Source of the DNA: Diplonema papillatum
Taxonomy: Eukaryota > Euglenozoa > Diplonemea > Diplonemida > Diplonemidae
Direction of reading: 5' to 3'
DNA: 64,000 nucleotides
Assembly (NCBI GenBank): GCA_030068145.1
Contig: JAPJBO010000087.1
Location: 1-64,000 of the forward strand
In this document: one piece after another, positions 39,201 to 49,502 of the stretch
How positions within the stretch are numbered: position 1 is the stretch's first letter
Layout: each line of letters opens with the position of its first letter
The notes under the pieces: model-generated
Told to the model about the DNA's origin: nothing
What the model saw: only the letters and a program-made list of their open reading frames with translations
The model's database searches: none
Made by a program: the position numbers and the translations under genes

Positions 39201-42200
39201 TCAGACATCGCGGCATGCCTGCGGGAAGTGCTGAAAACGGACCAAAGCGTCGTTTTGCGGTGGCTCGACAAGTACTTCGAGCTGCAAGAGCCCCGCGTCG
39301 GGATGGACACGAACAAGGCGGGCATGCAGGGCGCGCCGCCGGAGCTAGGCATGTACCTCGTCCCGTCGGAAACGGCCGTCTGCGCCATGGCCCTGCTGAC
39401 CTTCGAGCTGGCGGCGCCGGCGTGCGCCGACGACGGCCGCAGGGTGGGTCTCGAGAACTACCTGCAGCGCGCGGAGTCGCCCGCGTGGCGGCAGCTGCCG
39501 CGCCTCGGCGGCGCCGCCGCGGGGGGGGCGCTGCCGGCGGCGGGCGGTGCGAACTTCAGCACGAAGATCTTTTTTCTCGCGCTGCGGGCGATCCGCGCCG
39601 GCATCGTCCCGTGCCTGAGGGTCTTCAGGCACCTGAGGGAGGGGTACGGCCGCGTCCACGCGCAATGGGTCGAGACGGGGGGCGGGCAGGGACAAATGGA
39701 CTACCAGCAGATGCCGTCGGTCGTGAAGAGCGCGGCCCTCCTGTACGACACCGTGCGGGCTGTGCTCTTCAACCCCCGACTCACGGATCTGCTTCTTGAG
39801 GTTGCCACCTGCTGCGCCCGGCTGCTCGACAGGGCGGACGCCGCGACCCGGGCTGAATTTCCGCTGCCCTTCGTCCACGACACACTCGACATCCTGAAGT
39901 TCTGCGCGGAATTTCTCCCCGACAAGCTGGACGTCGCCGCGGCGACCGCGACGCTGAACTTCTTCGTGACCCTCAGCTTGACTACGTATGCGACTCCACC
40001 AGGAAATCCTGTGTTTTTTATTATTTTTACCAAACATGAAATGTTGGAGGAAATGAGAAGCTCGTCGCCGCAAACCGTGGCGTTTTCACTTGCGTCCTGA
40101 ATCCAGCTTTGCGTAAAAAACGATCAGGCACTGCGTTCAACGAAAGTCTTTCGTAAGGTAAGGGGGGGGGGGGGGGGGGTCGAATAATAATTATTTGACA
40201 CACGTCTGGTTGCCTAAAAACACTACCACTACTGATCCTGCTACTGTTCGGCTACCCGGAACTTTTTTTTTAGTATTCGACAAATCGAATAATACCACAG
40301 GTGTTATTATTCGACCCCCCCCCCCCCCCCCCCCCCCCTTTACCAGGGAACCCTGCTACACGACACTTACCTTTCGCGACACTGGTGACCAGCGTAGCCG
40401 GGATTGTCGGAGAATGGGTGTCCAAGCCATCCTGAGCATGTTCGCAAACTTCTGCGATGCACGGCAGCACGATGCGCACGAAGCTCTGGTAGCGATACTC
40501 AGCGCGACTAGTGCGACGCTGGGTCCGGACGAAACGGGGACCCCCTGCCCGGGCTACCAACTCTTCGTAACATGCTTGGAGAACGGCTGGACCAGCTCAG
40601 TACGATGCAGTGCATGTGGACGCACTTCTTCCAGCAGTCAGGTAATGCAATGTTTGCAAATTCCTTGCGGAAGGAAGCTGGAAGACTCTCTCCACGTGCA
40701 CGGGTTTGTGAATCCGGAGAGAGTATGCGACTGCAAGGCTGTAGGTACGGTGGTTGAAAGCATGGATCTCCGTCTGACAGCTGAATGTGTTCTGATGCAG
40801 TTTGGCATCTACACGAGAAACGGTGCCAGGCGCCAGAATGACGTGAAACTGCCCCCCTTCTTCGGACCGCCGGACCATCTGCTACGCCTCGCAGCCGTCG
40901 TGGTGCACATGGGGGAGGATACGGCTAGCGGGCACTACGTCACGTACGTTGCGCAAGACACGGGGTGGATCCTCTTCGACGACCTGCACGTCACCTCTGT
41001 CGACGACATTCCGTGGGGTGACGTTTACCTCGCGGCCTTTGTCCGGATCCCCCGGAATGCCCACGACATGACTGTCCGTGCCCCGTCACCCTCCATGGTG
41101 CTTCCTACTCAGGATCGGCTACCCGACTTGCCTGCACCCCCAGGTTCAGCCGGTAATTTGATGAGCCGGCAGTCGGAAGGATCACCTGACTCCTTCTGCC
41201 CCTTTGGTAATTCGCCACCCTGCCCGCCCTTGCCGGACTCCCAATGTCTGACACCGCATGGTCAGTTGTTTGAACAGCAGTTAACAGGTTCCCCGGTGCT
41301 GCGATGTCAACACTGCTCCGTCGAATGCACGAAGGATGGCCAGACGTTCCAAGGTCTGAGGGGACTCCGCGCGCATGAGAGACGTTGCCACCTCGCGGGT
41401 GTGAGATTCTGATCCGCGTCGTTTGAGCCTCATCGGGTTCTTGATTGCTGGCTGGTCTATGTTTCACTCCGCACCCGTTTACCCTGACTAACGGGAAAAA
41501 CTCGAAGTGTCTGTACGAGTGAACGCACACTAACATGAGAGGATGAAGGCACGTATATGCCGCCTGGCCCTGTGCTAGGCGTAGTTTGAGGTTGTACTTA
41601 TTTCCGAACAACCTACCACGAGCTTATCCACCCACACCCCCATTTTTCCCCTTTCTTTTTATTTACTTTTTCCCGCCCGATGTCGCTGATGACTAACGGA
41701 CCGTCGGACCCGTCCCAACGGGGGTGGAAGCTGCAATGAAGGCTTAGACCGGTACGGGCTACATGGCAACCCCTGCTCAACATGTAGAACGTGGGGGGCC
41801 CTTGATCACATTCATTACGGGTGTGGTCGTGGTGTTGGTCGCAATAGTCGCTTTGCTAGCCAAAGAGAGAGATAGAGAGAAAAAGAGCGCCAGAGAGAAA
41901 AGAAAAGATAACGTTATCTTCCGGAAACGAAGGGTTACGCGAACCCCCGAAAAAATAAATACCCCCAAAAAAATATACAGAAAAAATAACGCTAAAAAAA
42001 TAAAAACACAAACCGACGGTGACCCCCAAAACCTTTTTCAACCTTTCCAACACCCTTCAAGCTAAACCATTATACAACGACCCCCCCCCTTTACCAGGGA
42101 AAGCCTGCTACACGGGAGCCAAGCTTCACGTGTTCGGTGGTACTGCGGAGCCACGGGCCTACGGGTCAAGTGGCTACCGATTTCCCAAACTAAAGCATCA

Positions 42201-45058
42201 AGGCGTGGCGCACCTTGAGGCTTGGCGCTTGCGCTGAACATAAGCTCGTCGAGACGGTCAGCCACAGGACGGGGTTGTGGCACTGTGCTGCCTCCGACTC
42301 AAGCCTTGCAAGCTGTGGTTGACCGTCACGTTCCTGGACCCGGAGCGGCCTTTTTCTTTTTCTTTTTCTTTTTCTTTTTCTTTTTCTTTTTCTTTTTCTT
42401 TTTCTTTTTCTTTTTCTTTTTCTTTTTCTTTTTCTTTTTCTTTTTCTTTTTCTTTTTCTTTTTCTTTTTCTTTTTCTTCTTCTTCTTCTTCTTTCACTGT
42501 TTTTCGTACTCCTGAGGCACGCCTGGGTGGTTTCCGCACCAGAAGCGGTGTTGGGAGGCTTCTGACCCTGAATCCTGTGCGGGGGACGCCCAAAACCATG
42601 ATAGAAGTGGCAAAAGTGGTGAAAATTGGGCATGCTGACCCGTCTGGCCGGATGGTCAAATACGACTGATTTCCAGTGCGTCCAAGGGAAAAAAAAAGAC
42701 AGGCGCTTCGTTTTGTTTGTGCGTGCCGGTTGATCGTTTTACCCACGCCGCAGCCGAAGCCACGGGGAGAAACTTTGCAGCCGGCTTCACGAAGCTTCTG
42801 ATGCACGTGGGCGTCGTGACCCCCCCGCATCTAGCACAAGCCGTGCTATCCGGCCCGTGCACTGTGGAGCAGTCCGCGAACACGCAGTCTCCATCCCTCG
42901 CCGCCGTAGCCGTGTTTTCCGGGAAGGCACTCAGCTTGACCTCCCCCCAGTCAACGGCATCCGGGACGCAGTCGTCTTTCGACTTGAGCAGCTCAGCCAT
43001 TTCTAAGATTATTTCTTTGTTTATGCGTGCCGGTTGATCGTTTTTCCCACTTGTATTTACCCTGAGTGTATTCAGGTAAGGAATTCTGATCAACCACCAA
43101 AACACGCTGCCTACGTCTTTTTAGCCTGCACAATACATTGAAGGGCAACCCACAAGATTGTTAGTACTAAATTCCCCATTACCTAGCCTTTCTGAACCGA
43201 ACCTGGGCATATTTCGAACAGGCGGCACCAGCTCCTCAAAGCGCGCGTCACATGCCTCCTCGGCGCGTTCGCCCCGGCAAAGGCTGGTGGCTCCGGCGTG
43301 TCGTACAGCAACGTGTTCGACGCGGGGAATTTTTCGTCGTTTTCGTCGCCGATTTCGCTGAGCTCATGCGTCGAGCGGATGCCCTGCTTGCACAAGCTGC
43401 CGCGCCACCTGTTCCAAGTGTACGTGGGGATGGAGCGCGCCGAAGGATACGACGTGACGAAGGACGAGCACATCTTCACCACCGCGAAGGCCACCGCGCT
43501 GAACCTGTTCCTCAAGCTTTACTTCAACACCACGTTCAAGCAAGGGTTGACCGAGGCGTTAGCGAACCCCGACGACGAGGATGTTGTTGACTTCGTCAAG
43601 GCGCTGACCACGAACGCGATCCACCTCCTGGAGCACTGCCTGCTCCGGCTGACGGAGGTCAACGACCTCGAAAAAATCCGCCTGCGCCAACCTGAGGTGA
43701 CCCAGAAGCTCGGTTTTCAAAGGATGGCCGCGAAGGGCTTCTTGTCGAGCGCCATGGAGTCCCTCAAGCTCGTGCAGATCATGGCCGATCCCCGCGGAGA
43801 TCTCGCCAGCAATTCGCCGTCCCCGGTGCCGAGCGCGATGAAGTCCGCGGAGGTGTTAAGGGTGGTGGCCCACTTCGCGGTCCGATTTCTCGACAAGCTG
43901 TTCGGACCGACCGCCGACGACCTCAAGACGCTGCCAGACCCAGCGGAGCTGAACTACGACTTTTTCGGCATGCTTGAAGTGGTCGTCAACGTCATCGTCC
44001 TCTTCAAAGACGTCCCCGAGTTCCCCCTAGCCTTCGCAACGCACCCCGACTGCAACCGCTCGAAGCTGCTGCGCGCCGCCGAAGAAGTCAACCGCACGGC
44101 GCTGGGCGGCCGCCGCTTCGCCGAAGGGCTGCGTGGCTTCATAGAGCAGCTACCGGGGGGAGACGACCGGGCCGCCGGTGCGTGGGAGCCGCCGGCGAAG
44201 GCGGTGGAGCTGGACGAGAAGAGGTTCGAAGAGGTCTTCGCAGAGTGGCAGTGCTTCGAGGCCGACTTGGGCGCCGGCGACCAACCGGCTTATCGGACCC
44301 ACCTGCTGCACCGCGAGATCGCGGCCGCCGGCGCCTCGGGCGGGGGCGCGGGGAAGCGCAGGCAGCTGATGAAGGACAGAAAGCTGCTCGGAAACCTGCC
44401 GCTGCACCCGTCGGCGGCCGTGTTCGCGGCTTGCGACGAGTCTCGGATGGACGTCTTCCGGTTCGTTCTCACCGGCCCGGTGGGCACTCCATACGCGCAC
44501 GGGCTCTTTGTGTTCGACGTATTCTGCCAGGACTCGTACCCCGCAAACCCGCCGACGTGGCTGCACCGCGTCTCGGGCCCTGTCCGCTTCTCGCCGAACC
44601 TGTACGAGAGCGGTAAGATCTGCCTTTCCCTCCTCAACACGTGGCACGGAGACGACGCGGATATGAAGTGGGTCCCTGACAAGTCGTCGCTGTACCAGGT
44701 CGCGCTGTCGATCCAGTCCGCCGTCCTCGTCCCGGATCCGTACTTCGGCGAGCCGGGAACCGAGCGCTTGCGGAACACGCCGAACGGCGACAAGTACAGC
44801 TTCGCCTACAACGAGGACTCGAAGCTCGCGTGCCTGCGGTACGCGATCCTCGAGCACGTGCGCTCGCCGCCGCAGGGGTGCGAGGAGCTGTTCAAGCTGT
44901 ACTTCAGCGAGAAGTCGGACGCCATTCTCATGACGGCCACGCAGTGGATGGCGGAGGCGTCCGCCGAGGCGAAACCTAAGTTCGCGCAAGCGATCGGAAA
45001 CCTAGCCGACGAGTTCGCGAAGCTCCAGCCTTCAACATGCTCCATCTGGTCGGATTAG
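36232..45058 (+). CDS. Ufd2/UBE4-core protein fused to a BIRC6/UBE2O-type E2 domain
   Basis: Proposed exons: 36232 (start unresolved) to 37306, 39273-39985, 43222-45058; GT-AG and phase-consistent. Exon 1 gives an N-terminal Ufd2-like helical region. Exon 2 carries 'FSTKIFFLALRAIRAGIVPC', as in UBE4 'TECFFLTLHAHHLSILPSC'. Exon 3 begins 'RHQLLKARVTCLLGAF', continues with 'FAVRFLDKLFGPTADDLKTL' (compare 'VKQLVGPKCKNLKV') and 'DCNRSKLLRAAEEVN', the end of the Ufd2 core. Where every known E4 has a U-box there is instead a complete large E2 fold: 'DVFRFVLTGPVGTPYAHGLF', 'VRFSPNLYESGKICLSLLNT' with catalytic Cys at 44621-44623, and 'LVPDPYFGEPG'. It should act in ubiquitin-chain extension and proteasomal or ERAD delivery, carrying its own E2. 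No ATG precedes the core in exon 1, so one or more 5' exons are missing; an 84-nt candidate starts at ATG 35521. Confidence 0.8.
37804..37862 (+). repeat. Dispersed repeat R1 (short, in intron 1 of E4-E2 gene)
   Basis: GAGCACCTGATTTGTAGGAA to CTGCCAGTTGCAAAGTCTCA; the 5' half of R1. Confidence 0.8.
38077..38330. repeat. 49-bp minisatellite, five units (intron 1 of E4-E2 gene)
   Basis: Unit beginning GGTACACACCGATACTCTTA, starting at 38077, 38126, 38175, 38224 and 38273 with few substitutions. Confidence 0.95.
38565..38740 (+). repeat. Dispersed repeat R2 (+)
   Basis: TTAGTACTAACAATCTTGTG through GCGTGTTTTGGTGGTTGATC to GATCAACCGGCACGCACAAA. The reverse complement is at 43012-43170 and another direct copy at 49786-49925; partial copies lie at 42700 and 53110. 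Confidence 0.85.
38750..38918 (+). pseudogene. Duplicated 5' part of E4-E2 exon 2
   Basis: Repeats 39270-39430 almost base for base ('YFELQEPRVGMDTNKAGMQG...'), then breaks off after 'FELAAPG'. It lies 520 bp before the real exon 2, directly after an R2 repeat. It is probably skipped in splicing, since its loss of the exon end leaves no matching donor. Confidence 0.8.
40050..40146 (+). repeat. Dispersed repeat R7 (intron 2 of E4-E2 gene)
   Basis: Matches 22695-22803 (AAATGAGAAGCTCG; GATCAGGCACTGCGTTCAAC). Confidence 0.7.
40165..40341. mobile_element. MITE with G-run/TCGAATAATAA terminal inverted repeats
   Basis: The left end is an approximately 19-G run then TCGAATAATAA; the right end is GGTGTTATTATTCGA then a run of about 25 C. 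Body about 140 bp, non-coding. Related arms occur at 31203. Confidence 0.75.
40345..41870 (+). mobile_element. USP-LINE copy b (short form) in intron 2 of E4-E2 gene
   Basis: USP frame (to 41412), then GTGCTAGGCGTAGTTTGAGG (41573) and the 3' UTR with GGTACGGGCTACATGGCAAC (41752), as in copy a but with the ORF2 segment absent. It is 5'-truncated next to the MITE. Confidence 0.6.
40378..41412 (+). pseudogene. USP-type deubiquitinase lacking the Cys box, with C2H2-like tail (USP-LINE copy b)
   Basis: The open frame carries most of a USP domain: 'ARQHDAHEALVAIL', the zinc-ribbon 'RCSACGRTSSS' and 'CDCKAVGTVVESM', and the His box 'GHYVTYVAQDTGW'. It ends in a C2H2-like finger ('LRCQHCSVEC' and 'LRAHERRCH'). 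The catalytic-Cys part present in copy a (31650-31715) is missing, so it is inactive as a protease even though the frame is open. It lies inside a host intron on the sense strand. Confidence 0.7.
42085..42355 (+). repeat. Dispersed repeat R3
   Basis: GGGAGCCAAGCTTCACGTGT through CAAGCTGTGGTTGACCGTCA. Inverted copies lie at 54200-54470 and 57965-58435. Confidence 0.85.
42356..42490. repeat. (TTTTTC)n then (TTC)n tract
   Basis: About 20 hexamer units directly after the end of R3. Inverted R3 copies carry a short GAAGAAGAAG run at the same spot, so this is an expanded R3 tail. Confidence 0.95.
43012..43170 (-). repeat. Dispersed repeat R2 (-)
   Basis: Reverse complement of 38580-38735 with very few differences; together the two bracket exon 2 of the E4-E2 gene. 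Confidence 0.85.
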
Positions 45059-45127
45059 ATAGACATATCCAGTCTGAGAGTGCGAGGAGCTGTGTGTGTC
45101 CAGCTGTCCTCCAGTGCTAGAGACAAC

Positions 45128-45340
45128 CATCCCGGAAAACCCGCCGACGTGGATCATCTCCCTCCTCAACACGTGGCACGGGCAGTCGTCTGTGTACCAG
45201 GTCGCGCTGTCGATCCAGTCCGCCGTCCTCGTCCCGGATCCGTACTTCGGCGAGCCGGGAACCGAGCGCTTGCGGAACACGCCGAACGGCGACAAGTACA
45301 GCTTCGCCTGGGAGCGGTCTCGCCTCCCCGCCGAAGTGTA
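45128..45340 (+). pseudogene. Duplicated E2-domain fragment without catalytic Cys
   Basis: Repeats 'NPPTW' joined directly to 'SLLNTWHG' and then 'YQVALSIQSAVLVPDPYFGE', ending at 'DKYSFA'. The segment with the catalytic Cys is absent. Confidence 0.8.
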
Positions 45341-45362
45341 CACCGAAAGCGCTTACAACTGA

Positions 45363-45520
45363 TGGGCGTGCACAATCCGATGTACATCCCTCGTGACTGG
45401 AAGCGCGCAATTGAGGCTGCCGAAAAAGGTGACTACACCGTGGTCCGTCACCTGCGTGGGATCTTTCGCAATCCATTCTCGGCCGATCAACTGGCAGACA
45501 AACTCGGCTATGACCTGCGG
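45363..45520 (+). pseudogene. SelO (protein adenylyltransferase) C-terminal-like fragment
   Basis: 'HNPMYIPRDWKRAIEAAEKG' and 'DYTVVRHLRGIFRNPFSADQ' match the C-terminal signature of SelO/YdiU pseudokinases (NP.yIPRNw...AI.aAE.GD..). It sits inside the duplicated E2 piece, replacing its middle. No other SelO sequence is visible. Confidence 0.6.
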
Positions 45521-45740
45521 TACACGATCCTCGAGCATGTGCACTCGCCGCCGCAGGGGTGCGAGGAGCTGTTTAAGCTGTACTTCAGCGAGAAGTCGGA
45601 CGCCATCCTCATGACGGCCACCGCAGTGGATGGCGGAGGCGTCCGCCGAGGCGAAACCTAAGTTCGCGCAAGCGATCGGAAACCTAGCCGACTAGTTCGC
45701 GAATCTCCAGCCTTCAACGTGCTCCATCTGGTCCGATTCG
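45521..45740 (+). pseudogene. Duplicated E2-domain C-terminal fragment
   Basis: 'LEHVHSPPQGCEELFKLYFS' and the following 'AILMTAT', then frame loss; copies 44850-45050 including the post-stop region. Confidence 0.8.
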
Positions 45741-46770
45741 ATGGGCAAGGTGGAGGTTCTGGAGTTTCTGGGCATGCTTCAGTACCTGGGCAACCTTTTC
45801 CCTCTAGCAACTTTATGGATTGAAATATGGTTTCGAAAGTGCGGCAGGTCCCTGTCTGAACAGCTCTCGAGGTAGCACGTTTTCGAAATCATCCGAATGG
45901 CGATGGTCCATACTCTACAACATCGGATAAGGAACCGTATCAACGAGTCCGCGAAGCTTCTCCTCTACGTGTTCCATCTGTTCTTGGCGTAGTGTCTCCC
46001 CGTAACGTTTCGAACGTGGAGCGGGAATTGTCTGTTGGTCACAGGTCTCTACGCGATCGCCATCGCTCAACTACCTTTTACGAACCCAAGAGGGGCCAGA
46101 TGGGATGGTTATGCGGACCGTTGGCGGCTAGTGCTGACGCTGACCCACCGAACGTTTCTTTTGCGGCACCAAGGTAGTTGCGTCGACTTCACTGACAGGA
46201 GGTGGTGGCAACTCACCTGCACTTTCTTCTCGTGGTAAGAGCGTTTCTAGCCGACTGCGCCACGAAAGCGGCTAGCAAAGCAACCCGCGTTACACCTTTC
46301 TCCCCACCCTTTGCCACTACGCTCCCGGCAAAAGCTTTTTACTCGACACTCGGTTGAGCGCACACCACTAGCGCACACCACTAGCGCACACCACTAGCGC
46401 ACACCACTAGCGCACACCAATAGCGCACACCCGCTGCTGTTGCCACCATTGGTGCAGTTTCTAAGACTGGACAGAGGTTGACTCACGATGGCTTCTTCTG
46501 ACGACACCTGCCCAGGAAGACTTGGGCGAAGCTTTATAGACTGGCCTCTTGTGCTAAGCGGCCGGGGTTTTGAAGTCTCCGTTTGACTTGAGGTTCCAGC
46601 ACCAGCAGCGTCATGAATAATGCTATGCTGCTAGCCGAAGGCTCGTAGTCGGATCCAAAGCTCTCAGGTGGTTGCAAGGCGGCCCAGTTTGCTGGGTATC
46701 AGCGCTCTGCTGATGTTCGGAGTAGCTGGACCAAACCATACTTCAACTCTCTTGACCATTAGCCAAAGCC
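45741..46770. other. Intergenic stretch between E4-E2 and PPR genes
   Basis: No gene recognised. It contains the 13-bp minisatellite at 46359-46432. Confidence 0.4.
46359..46432. repeat. 13-bp minisatellite GCGCACACCACTA
   Basis: Five to six units in tandem. Confidence 0.95.
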
Positions 46771-47044
46771 CTTGGCCAGCGACTACGGTCTGAATCCAGA
46801 GAGTGCAACGGGCGAACCTTCCGTTGTACTAAATACTCTACCGTCGACTTCAACTCGTTCCGTCAGCGTCTGTGAAGAAGAAAACACATCTCAGCGGGTG
46901 TGGGGGCAAGGGGAAGGAGAGCAGCGGAAGGCACCCCATCCCGACCGACGATGGCCTGAAGGCGACCTGCTGGGGCGTCTCGTGGCGTTGGACACACGAA
47001 CCAGCTTTTGGCTGGCCGCTGTTCACCCTCGTTGGAGCGTGGCG

Positions 47045-48307
47045 ATGCGGCGTACGGGGGTGGTGCTCGCGCGACAATGGCCCGACTGGCAAGTGGCCAA
47101 GCACGTGTGGAAGACGTATTCGGAGATGAAGGTGAGTCGGGAGAACAGCTTGCGCAAGGCCGTCGAAGGGTCCAACGCGCTGCTTCACGACGTCGACTGC
47201 ATGCGGAACGAAAGGTGCGAGGTCGGGCCGCTCGCCGCGAACGCAGTCATCCAACGCCTGTGCGACTGGCGGCTTCCGCGGATCGCCGAGGAGTTCTGGG
47301 GGCAGGTCGGTATACCCCCCGATGCCAACACGCACATCCTGCTCATGCAGGGCTGGGCGAAGTCCGGTGACAGCGCGAAGGTCGAGCACTGGATGTCGCA
47401 GCGAGACGCGTCGGGGTTCCCCCGCAACATCTTGTGCTACAACGCGTATCTCTCCGCGCTCCGCAAACCCGCGGAGCAAGAGATGAAGGCGGTGCTCGCA
47501 GCGCTCTCGGCCAAAAGCATACCGCCGGACGGCAGGACTGCGAAGGAGTGCCTCAACTGCTGTGGGTCCGTGCGCGCGGCGTGCGCGTTGTACGACGCGT
47601 CGTTCAAACCTCTCCTGAGGGAGCGGGAAGCGAACGCTGTGTTCATGAAGATCGCCGCACGGCACGGCGACGTGGCCTTCATCTCGCAGCTCCTCCAACG
47701 GCAGAAGGAGGCGACTGGGCAGACGCCGGATGTCATCCAGCTCAATATGCTGCTCAACGCGTACGCGGAGAACGCCGACTATCTGTCGTGCGTTCGGCTG
47801 CTGAGCGCCATGCGGAGGAATCGGAACGCGGCGATGGCCGGTGCTGGGCTGCCGAGGCCTGGGAGTGGCACGCCACCGCCGGCCCATGGGGATGAGGCAC
47901 TGCTTCGCAAGGCGAACTCGAAGCCGGACGAGACGGTCGCGCCGCCGCTGAAGACGGTTGGCCGGTCGACTCCCGACGGCCAGCCGACTGCGGTGTCGTT
48001 TGCGACTGCCATCAAGGCGTGCGCGGCCGCTCTGGACCGGGGATCTCTCGATCAGGGCGGCCGGCAAGACGTGGTGCGGTCTGCGGAGGCGATCTTCGAG
48101 CTGGCCGCGGCCTCCCGCATCGTCGGCAATCAGCACGTGTTCACGAAGCTGATGGAGGTGTACTCCCACGTGGGCGACGTCGAAGGCGCGGAACACTTGG
48201 CCAAGGTGCTTGCCAAGTGCAGGCTCCCCATGTCACCGCCCATGCAACGGTACTACGATAAAGCCACAGGTCGACCCCCGAAGGCTGGCAAGCGGCGGCG
48301 AGTCTAA
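47045..48307 (+). CDS. Pentatricopeptide-repeat (PPR) protein
   Basis: 420 residues from the first ATG (MRRTGVVLARQWPDW); the open frame extends upstream without ATG to 46772. Helical-repeat signatures recur about every 35 residues: 'LAANAVIQRLCDWRLPRIAE', 'NTHILLMQGWAKSGDSAKVE', 'NILCYNAYLSALRKPAEQEM', 'VIQLNMLLNAYAENADYLSC' and 'QHVFTKLMEVYSHVGDVEGA'. PPR proteins bind organellar RNA; the basic start would suit mitochondrial targeting. A low-complexity loop (about residues 265-320) interrupts the array. It ends 'GKRRRV', TAA. The target RNA is unknown. Confidence 0.8.
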   Translation: MRRTGVVLARQWPDWQVAKHVWKTYSEMKVSRENSLRKAVEGSNALLHDVDCMRNERCEVGPLAANAVIQRLCDWRLPRIAEEFWGQVGIPPDANTHILLMQGWAKSGDSAKVEHWMSQRDASGFPRNILCYNAYLSALRKPAEQEMKAVLAALSAKSIPPDGRTAKECLNCCGSVRAACALYDASFKPLLREREANAVFMKIAARHGDVAFISQLLQRQKEATGQTPDVIQLNMLLNAYAENADYLSCVRLLSAMRRNRNAAMAGAGLPRPGSGTPPPAHGDEALLRKANSKPDETVAPPLKTVGRSTPDGQPTAVSFATAIKACAAALDRGSLDQGGRQDVVRSAEAIFELAAASRIVGNQHVFTKLMEVYSHVGDVEGAEHLAKVLAKCRLPMSPPMQRYYDKATGRPPKAGKRRRV

Positions 48308-48870
48308 GCTGCACAGCTCTTATGCAGCAGTACTGCGGCAGAGCCACAGGTTGACTTCGTAAACGAAGCTTACGGACCTGCTTCCGTACCTGTTTCCGTG
48401 GGTACACGAGTGGCCAAGGTGCTTGCCAAGTGCAGGCTCCCCATGTCACCGCCCATGCAACGGTACTACGATAAAGCCACAGGTCGACCCCCGAAGGCTG
48501 GCAAGCGGCGGCGAGTCTAAGCCGCACAGCTCTTATGCAGCAGTACTGCGATAGAGCCACCGAAACGAAGCTTGCGGACCTGTTTCCGTACCTGTTTCCG
48601 TACCTGTTTCCGTGCGTACACGAGTGGCCAAGGTGCTTGCCAAGTGCAGGCTCCCCATGTCACCGCCCATGCAACGGTACTACGATAAAGCCACAGGTCG
48701 ACCCCCGAAGGCTGCCATGCGGCGGCGAGTCTAAGCCGCACAGCTCTTATGCAGCAGTACTACGATACAGCCACAGGTTGACTTCCGAAGCTTACGGACC
48801 CTGTTTCCGTATCTGTTTCCGTGGGCGGCCAAGGTGGATTTCAAGTGCCGGCTTACCTGCAAATACTCAA
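48198..48870 (+). repeat. About 213-bp tandem repeat made from the PPR gene's 3' end
   Basis: The last 100 bp of PPR coding sequence plus about 110 bp of 3' flank recur at 48411 and 48625, with a decayed fourth unit at 48826. Each unit keeps TGCTTGCCAAGTGCAGGCTC and the stop region. Confidence 0.9.
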
Positions 48871-49502
48871 ACTGGGCTGCCGCAGTCGCGAAATTCAGGA
48901 ACGAGTAGCTCCCCTTCGCTCCAGCTTCCGTCAGAAAAGAGCACTGGGATCCCACCGAATGTTTTCGGTTGTATGACTCATAGAAGATTTTCGATGCTAT
49001 TCCGATGTGCAGCCTATCGTCACAGACTGGATTGTTGCTGCACAACATTCAAATTATTCCGACCCCGGCCGCGTACCTGAGAAAACGTCGTTTTTTCACC
49101 CCTCGCTTGTCCACCCACCCTTGCCCCCTGTGGCCTGAGGCGTCACGGCGTTCGTGGCAGACACACGAATTTTTGTGCCCGGGATTTTCCACCGTTTGTT
49201 TTGCGCCATCGGATTTGCATCTCGCACTATGCATGCCGCGGTTGACAGTTACTCTTATCCCTCCTTCCCTTGTTCACAAAAGACTGCATCTGGCAACACA
49301 CGTCAGTGGTTGTCGCGTGCTTCAAAGCTTTCGGGAAGATGGGCAGAGACGACAGAGCTTGTGTATGTTGTTAGCCGTTGTCCCCGTCCGGGCTCACCAG
49401 CGTGCACTTCACGGGTCTCTGTAACCGGATCACCCCTCTCGGTGACGTGACACCCTCTCCCTCGCATCCGTCGCTGTTTCGTTCTCGCTGGTAGCAAAAC
49501 AG

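Noticed and set aside
42222-42670. Phe-Ser and Lys-Glu repeat frames
   Set aside because: They come from the TTTTTC hexamer tract.
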